A DNA stretch of 64,000 bases from Tomocerus qinae (Eukaryota > Arthropoda > Collembola > Entomobryomorpha > Tomoceridae), in the NCBI GenBank assembly GCA_020055645.1, contig CM034546.1, forward strand, positions 75,702,001 to 75,766,000, written 5' to 3'. This document shows, piece after piece, positions 58,476 to 64,000 of the stretch (its first letter is position 1; each line of letters begins with the position of its first letter). The notes under the pieces are model-generated. The model saw only the letters and a program-made list of their open reading frames with translations. It did no database searches and was not told the DNA's origin. The position numbers were made by a program, and so were the translations under genes.

Positions 58476-61160
58476 CTGGTCATTAGGAACATGTCATTGT
58501 CTCGAAATGTCTGAAATGATCATTGGGCGACATTCATTAGTACGCCAATTATGTCTCATTATCAATAAAAACTAAAATAACGTGGTCATTCATTGGCACT
58601 TTGTAGTAAAACGAGGAACAACAATGAAAATTTGAAAATGGCGCAACTTTGTAGTGGATTAGCACTCAGCAGTGCTGAGTGCTACGGACTAGTAGATACT
58701 TCAGTTCTTTTCCGGTTTCATAATCACAATAGTCTATGCTTCGTATATTTTCAACCTGGATCCCACAAAGAGATACTTTTTGTCCAGTGTCACTGGCAAG
58801 TTTATCGTTACACTGTCTACCATAGGTGTCGATATATTATTACTATTTCGTCGATTAGAACTTTTTTGGATTCAAAATCCTGTGCCCGACCATTCATAGA
58901 AGAAGATTTAACGTTTCCATTTAGTAAGCATCGATTTTTTCATTTTTTAATTTCGTAGCTTGTTGTTAAGCTTATTTTGTTTCATGGATAATTATTGTGT
59001 CACTGATATCATCATATGAAGATTGCAAAATTGGATTGCAAAATTTATATTCTCTTGTTATGTATAGGTTACCGTCTTCTCCTGTTACCCATGGATCTGG
59101 TAAAAGGATATTGTCAATGATCTTTTTTCTAGTTGCAAGCCCAATTTGATTTAGTTTATTCATATTTAAGGTTCATAACGACAACAACGACGATAACAAC
59201 AACCAGGACTTGAGACAAAACCCGCTTTTGGCAGTCCCGGTGAGCGATTTTTAATTTTCTACGATTATACATTCCAAGCACGTATAAAGAACTAAATTTC
59301 AGAGGGGGCTAAGACTTCCAAATTTAAACTAAATACATTCGCACGTTTGACGAAAATGGTCAATAAATGGCAAACCCTAGATTTTTTGCAAAAAAGATTT
59401 CGGGGGGAGGGAGCTCAACCCTTAAAGCTCATCCCTCTATACGTCCTTTATTGTTGTGGGGGATTGTTACGGCAGGGAAGAACTGGCCAATGCACATCCA
59501 TTAATATTTATTCCTTATCATTTGAAATAAAATTTATGTATTTCGTATCATCCTTTGGAAATTTACTGGGTGATTGAGAGGGAAAGTCGAAGAGGTACAC
59601 TTTCAAGAAGAATCAAAATTTTATTTGGAAATTTGTATAACGTTTAAAATATTTTTAACGTACCTAAGACTAAGCAACGATAACATAATCGAGATCATAG
59701 AGTGGTTGTAGTCGCTAACAGCACTACATTTCAGTTGGCTTCAAATGATTTCGACTAACAAATCGGCTTGTGGACAAAGCATCAAAACGAACAAATCAAA
59801 GAAGTTCACAGATCAAGTATTCTTTTTTTGACCCCGTAGGTAATATATAAAGCAATGGACTGCTGCATAAATTCGCAATCTCTTAATAAGTAAAATTTTA
59901 GATTGAAATGGAAGCGACATAGGGTATCACCTTAGGACATATCACCTTAACAATCTAAAATTTTACGTACCTTGCCTCACACACTTCCAACATAAGAAAA
60001 ATAGAACAAACATACTGAGAAGGAATGGTGTATTATTCGATTTATTGGGGTTCGGAACAATTGAAAATGTGTGGAAAAATTACATGACTACAACCGATCC
60101 CTAATTCCCCTTGTGGATGTAAGTAAACCTTCGCCAATGACGTCATTGGCAAACGTTTCCCACCCATTTTTTAATTTCCCCATAGGGATATGCAGCGGGT
60201 TGCTTCCAACGTGCCCATTAAAACGCACAATAGCGTAGGAGTCCAAAAGTTGCTCGTAGTGATTTAGATCTAAATTATAATGTACCAGTTGGCTATTCAA
60301 TCAGCGCCCCTTCAGCGAGACACCACGACATTAAAAAGATAGACATGACCGCCTAATGGTTTATGGACGCTGCGGTGGACCGAAACTCGGTTGTTGTGTC
60401 CATCTTTTTAATGTCGTGGTGTCTCGCTGAAGGGGCGCTGATTGAATAGCCAACTGGTCCATTGTTAGGTCTAAATGGTTGAGTTTCTTATTACAAGTCT
60501 CTAGTGGATGGGCGATCTCATTAAGGAATAATTCAAAGTTATTGTGCTCGATAGATGTCACACCACTGTATTTGACTGTACATGCAAGTTACCTTCAATG
60601 CAGTGGTGGAGCATCTATCGAGCGCAACAACGATGATTATTGCTTAGTGAGGTCTCCAGTCCACCAGAGACTCAACCATTTGCATATGTAATTTAAGTCA
60701 TTACGCTAAAGATATTGGCACAAATACTTAATAATGCCACAACACAACTCGATTTTGCAGTTTCGTTTCCTTTGTTCACAAATGTTTTTATTTTACAATA
60801 TACATTGAAATTTAATTTTTTAGACTCGATAATGATGTAAACGAACAAAACTTTTAGTCACGTTTCCCTTTCAATTTTCATTGTGCCCTGTCATATCTGA
60901 GTTAGATAAGTCAAATTTGCGTTTGCTTCGTGGTTCAGGTTTGTTAGGTGGCAAAGAAGTTTTTAACAAACCTTCTTTGCATTCACATTTCTCTTCGGTG
61001 GCGCAGAATGAGCTTTGACACTTAATAACCGACGATCGGTTAAGTGTATTACAATGATATAAACACCATGTAAAAGAGCGAAGATTGATTCGGCGCGAGT
61101 TTTGAAGGAAGCAGTAAGATAGATTTTTGCTCCACAAACTTTAATTAAATAATTAAAAAA
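58476..61160. other. Non-coding, hairpin-rich part of the right arm
   Basis: Mirror of 13200-15883. The long perfect hairpin is at 60284-60458. No gene recognised. Confidence 0.6.
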
Positions 61161-61583
61161 GTGACAATTAAGTCAAATGGAAAAGGAGGCGGATGTCGGT
61201 GTGGCCAACTTGGGGACTCCCCGAAGGTAAGTGACACACCGATTTTTCAGACTCCTCTCAAAAAAGTTAAAAAAACAAGGTTAGGAAGAGAGGACCTCAT
61301 GGTGCTTCTCTTCCCTGTATATATTATAGCAACAGGAATGTGCGCAAGCGATATTACTTGTGATTTTGCTTGCACACATTCAAACAATATTGCTATTGTG
61401 AAAAAATATGCCGAAAATATTATTATTATTTTTATTAATTGTAGTGGTAGTAGTAGCAGTAGTAGTAGCAGTAGTAGTAGTTTTAAGAGAAAAAAATACA
61501 GAAATGAGTGGCAAATAAAATATAAACTAACCTTTTCTCTTTTATTTACACCATTCTGTACAAGGAGCGAATGGGAGGAGGAG

Positions 61584-62668
61584 ATGTTGCAAGAGGGCCT
61601 CAGCAACCCGGGTGACCAGATGGAGGCGGTCGCAGAGGAGCTGGAAAAGACCCTCTTAAATGGAGAAAATGAAGAGGAGGAGGAAAAATCAAATCCTCCT
61701 ACCTCCACCGACAAACCTGAGTTGCAGACGGCAACGGTGGATACTGGGGAGGCCACAGTGGCGGCAACTCCCATTTTAACAGTAACACCGCTGGGAGGAG
61801 AAAGGAAGAAGAAATTAAGTGGGGGTCGGAAGCGAACCCTCCGGAAAGAGCGGCGCAGGGTGGCTGGCTTGCCGGCCATACCTCGCCGTTTACCTGTGGG
61901 GGCTAATCCTTCCCCATACAGCAACAAAAAATTGTGGCAGGGCCGTCAGGGGCGGGATCACCAGGGGTGACTGGCGCCGGGAAGAAACGGGAGAGGGAAA
62001 AGGACGGAGGGCCTAGCGGGGTGACTCCTCTGAATAAACCAAAGAAATCAACAGACGGTGGAAATTCGAGAGGCACACCTATCTGTGAACACATGGTAGG
62101 GGTCACAGATAGAGAGAACTCAGATATTTCCACCGTCTTGTTGGAGGAGTTGAAAGATTTCCTCCAACAACAAATGATTGAGTACCAGGGACTGGACCTC
62201 GTGGGGGCGATTCTGGGGAAACCCTGGATTTACCTCGGGTGGGGACAGATCCCGTGTGGGACGGCAGAGGGCCAGAATTGGGTCATAGACCAAGTTGGGA
62301 ATTTCAGGGGCGGTGTGTTGAAGGGCTGGCCTGGGGAACCAAGATCAAACTGTGATTTTTACACAACTTGGGCCCCAAAGCCAGCTAACGCACCGAACCT
62401 GAATTTGATATTTGGAAATATCAATAAAATGAACGCGGGTATCTGCGCCAGGGCCGTACCTTTCGACTACGCCCTGGTCGGAAAACCACGGTGGGTAAAC
62501 AGGGCCCCCTCATCGGGGGGTTATATTTACAAAATGTGGATTGAACAAGAATTTTTCGATTTGCTCAAGACATCGAATGCAGGGCAACAAAGGGTAACTC
62601 TTCAGAGCCTCTGGATGAAACTCAACTTCAATGTTGGGGGTCTTCTTGGGGCTGTGAAGAGAAACTAA
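61584..62668 (+). mobile_element. ORF1 (gag-like) of the R1/I-type LINE, right copy with a frameshift
   Basis: Same protein as 11692-12776, here starting at ATG 61584. It is broken at a C run (four bases at about 61911-61914, five in the other arm) but intact at the site that breaks the left copy; it ends VGGLLGAVKRN at 62668. The two arms thus carry different lesions. Confidence 0.65.
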
Positions 62669-62734
62669 CAACTAATATTAACTTAACACTAACATTTATA
62701 TGAATAATTTTTTCCGAATGGCAACAGGCAGTCC

Positions 62735-63445
62735 ATGTCATGTTGTTATGATGGATCTCAAAAGAAAATTGCTTGGGGCTGGCAATGTGAGGTGAGGAAG
62801 ACCATTCAATGTTTGCCTCACGTCAACCTAAAGCAGACAGGCGAAAAGCCAAAAACACAAAAACATTGTAAGCCTAATAATGTTTTTATTTACAGGAAAC
62901 TGGTGAACCTTAAGCCGAATGCGGAGATCCGGAGGCGGCCAATAGGTATACACCGACTTCTAGAGATTTCGAGGCGGCTGCTGTTGGTCGTAGTCAGGAG
63001 GTATCTGCCGACCACGGGGGACAGGGGACGGTGGCTCACCCTTGATTGTGGTGGACCGCTACCTGCTGCCGATGGTGTGAGATGGAGACCGAATGACAGA
63101 GATTGGCGGCGGCGGTTTTCAAATTTTTTAGCCATTAAAAACTACATACGTGTGGGGCTATTAGCCCGTGTTCTTAACTTAATTCGGCGACTAAACAAGC
63201 CCCACACTATGAAACTATGCATGCCACTACCTCGGGGAATTCGTCTTCTTGCTGGAGTAAGAACCACGAGTATGGTCCATGACTGCGCATGCACATACGA
63301 ATATTGTTCCCGAACAATCAAATCTAAACCAAGGCTACCGACGGAAGTTCAACTTCTGAGGCGGCAAACATATATTATATCCAACAAAGTAGATAGCAGA
63401 CATCGAAGGCTGGTGGTAGTAGTGAAGGTTTGGGATGTCTTCTGA
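62735..63445 (+). other. Unidentified ORF between LINE ORF1 and ORF2, right copy
   Basis: 236 open codons corresponding to 10914-11480 plus an N-terminal extension. Arginine-rich, no known domain; coding status doubtful. Confidence 0.25.
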
Positions 63446-63499
63446 TGATAGATAGGCCTAATAGGTGACATACCACCGACTCCGATGATGTGAATTTTC

Positions 63500-64000
63500 T
63501 TTAAATCAATCTACAGCATTGTCAAGCAGCCACTTCACTTTTGTTGAGGGAAGAGCTGGGACAATCATACGCAATATTGATCCAGGAACCATATGTCTAT
63601 AGGGGTGGGGTGAGGGGACTAAATCGGAAGGGAAAATTGCATGCCTTCGACGGGCCACAAAACCCACGGGCATGCATTGTCACTTCCCCTAATTTGGTTA
63701 CCTGGCCACTTGTGGACTTTTGGAACAGGGACTTAATAGCCATTAAGATAAGAGTAGGGGGGCAGGACGTAGTGTTGACATCTGCCTACCTACCATATGA
63801 AGAGGCCATTCCCCCAAATCGGTTGGGCGACCTTGTCGACCACTGTACACAAAGGGGATGGCCTATTTTAATTGGCAGCGATGCCAATGCTCATAATGAA
63901 ATCTGGGGAAGTTCTGACACAAATGACAGGGGAAGAGCTTTCCTAGAGTTCATTACAATAGCAAACCTCAATATTGCAAATAAGGGACACACCCCTACGT
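63500..64000 (+). mobile_element. R1/I-type LINE endonuclease, right copy, open to the window edge
   Basis: From INLQHCQAATSLLL the frame stays open through LIQEPYVYRGGVRGL, TSAYLPYEEAIPP and the catalytic SDANAHNEIWGS to the window end. It does not have the 2-base loss of the left copy. No ATG is seen; a stop immediately precedes INLQHC, so translation of ORF2 may depend on reinitiation or the copy is inactive. Confidence 0.85.

Larger units (their letters stand above)
57222..64000 (-). repeat. Right arm of the giant inverted repeat, cut by the window end
   Basis: Reverse complement of 10362-17138, with position 64000 corresponding to 10362. It must continue beyond the window unless it happens to end there. 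Confidence 0.95.

Noticed and set aside
61161-61583. N-terminal extension of the ORF1 frame with a poly-serine run
   Set aside because: The serine run is a trinucleotide microsatellite and the left arm is broken here by one base; the ATG at 61584 fits better.
10362-64000. A single giant transposon (Maverick/Polinton-like) with the arms as terminal repeats
   Set aside because: The spacer has no Polinton hallmark genes (protein-primed polymerase B, retroviral-type integrase, packaging ATPase, capsid); an inverted duplication explains the arms better.

Overview
The window is eukaryotic and looks like an arthropod, most likely an insect. It is AT-rich, its genes are interrupted by short introns with GT..AG borders, and most of the DNA is transposons typical of arthropods: BEL/Pao LTR retrotransposons, an R1/I-type LINE with RNase H, a Penelope-like element, a second LINE, and a DNA transposon with a DDE_Tnp_4-type domain. 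I cannot name the species.

Layout. 0.25-1.2 kb: an SSUH2-like exon with a frameshift. 1.3-13 kb: a minus-strand R1/I-type LINE split by a Penelope-like element, which is itself split by a 5'-truncated LINE with a 15-bp target duplication. 10.36-17.14 kb and 57.22-64.00 kb: two nearly identical arms of a very large inverted repeat, at least 6.78 kb each, facing each other across a 40-kb spacer. Each arm ends on its inner side exactly at the terminus of a 1.25-kb TIR element. Spacer, left to right: a ~158-bp satellite, a 37-bp repeat array, an intronless CEP290-like coiled-coil pseudogene (20.3-21.6 kb), a foldback element, a leucine-rich F-box-like gene with frameshifts (22.9-24.2 kb, minus), a Tudor-domain gene with introns (27.4-28.2 kb, minus), two long inverted-repeat elements, and a four-exon gene of unknown function (31.5-56.7 kb, plus).

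The third intron of that unknown gene is about 23.3 kb. It holds several minisatellites, a tandem BEL/Pao array (LTR-internal-LTR-internal-LTR, 37.47-50.04 kb, one shared 5-bp target duplication) and a degenerate DNA transposon (51.0-53.4 kb). The same ~32-bp minisatellite, carrying TTCTAGAA in most units, sits near both ends of this intron.

No operon-like cooperation is expected. The cellular genes are unrelated fragments or single genes, and the story of the window is nested mobile DNA plus a large inverted duplication. Many coding breaks are single-base indels, some in homopolymers, so some may be assembly errors rather than biology. I could not run alignments; identity statements come from reading the sequence and comparing conceptual translations.
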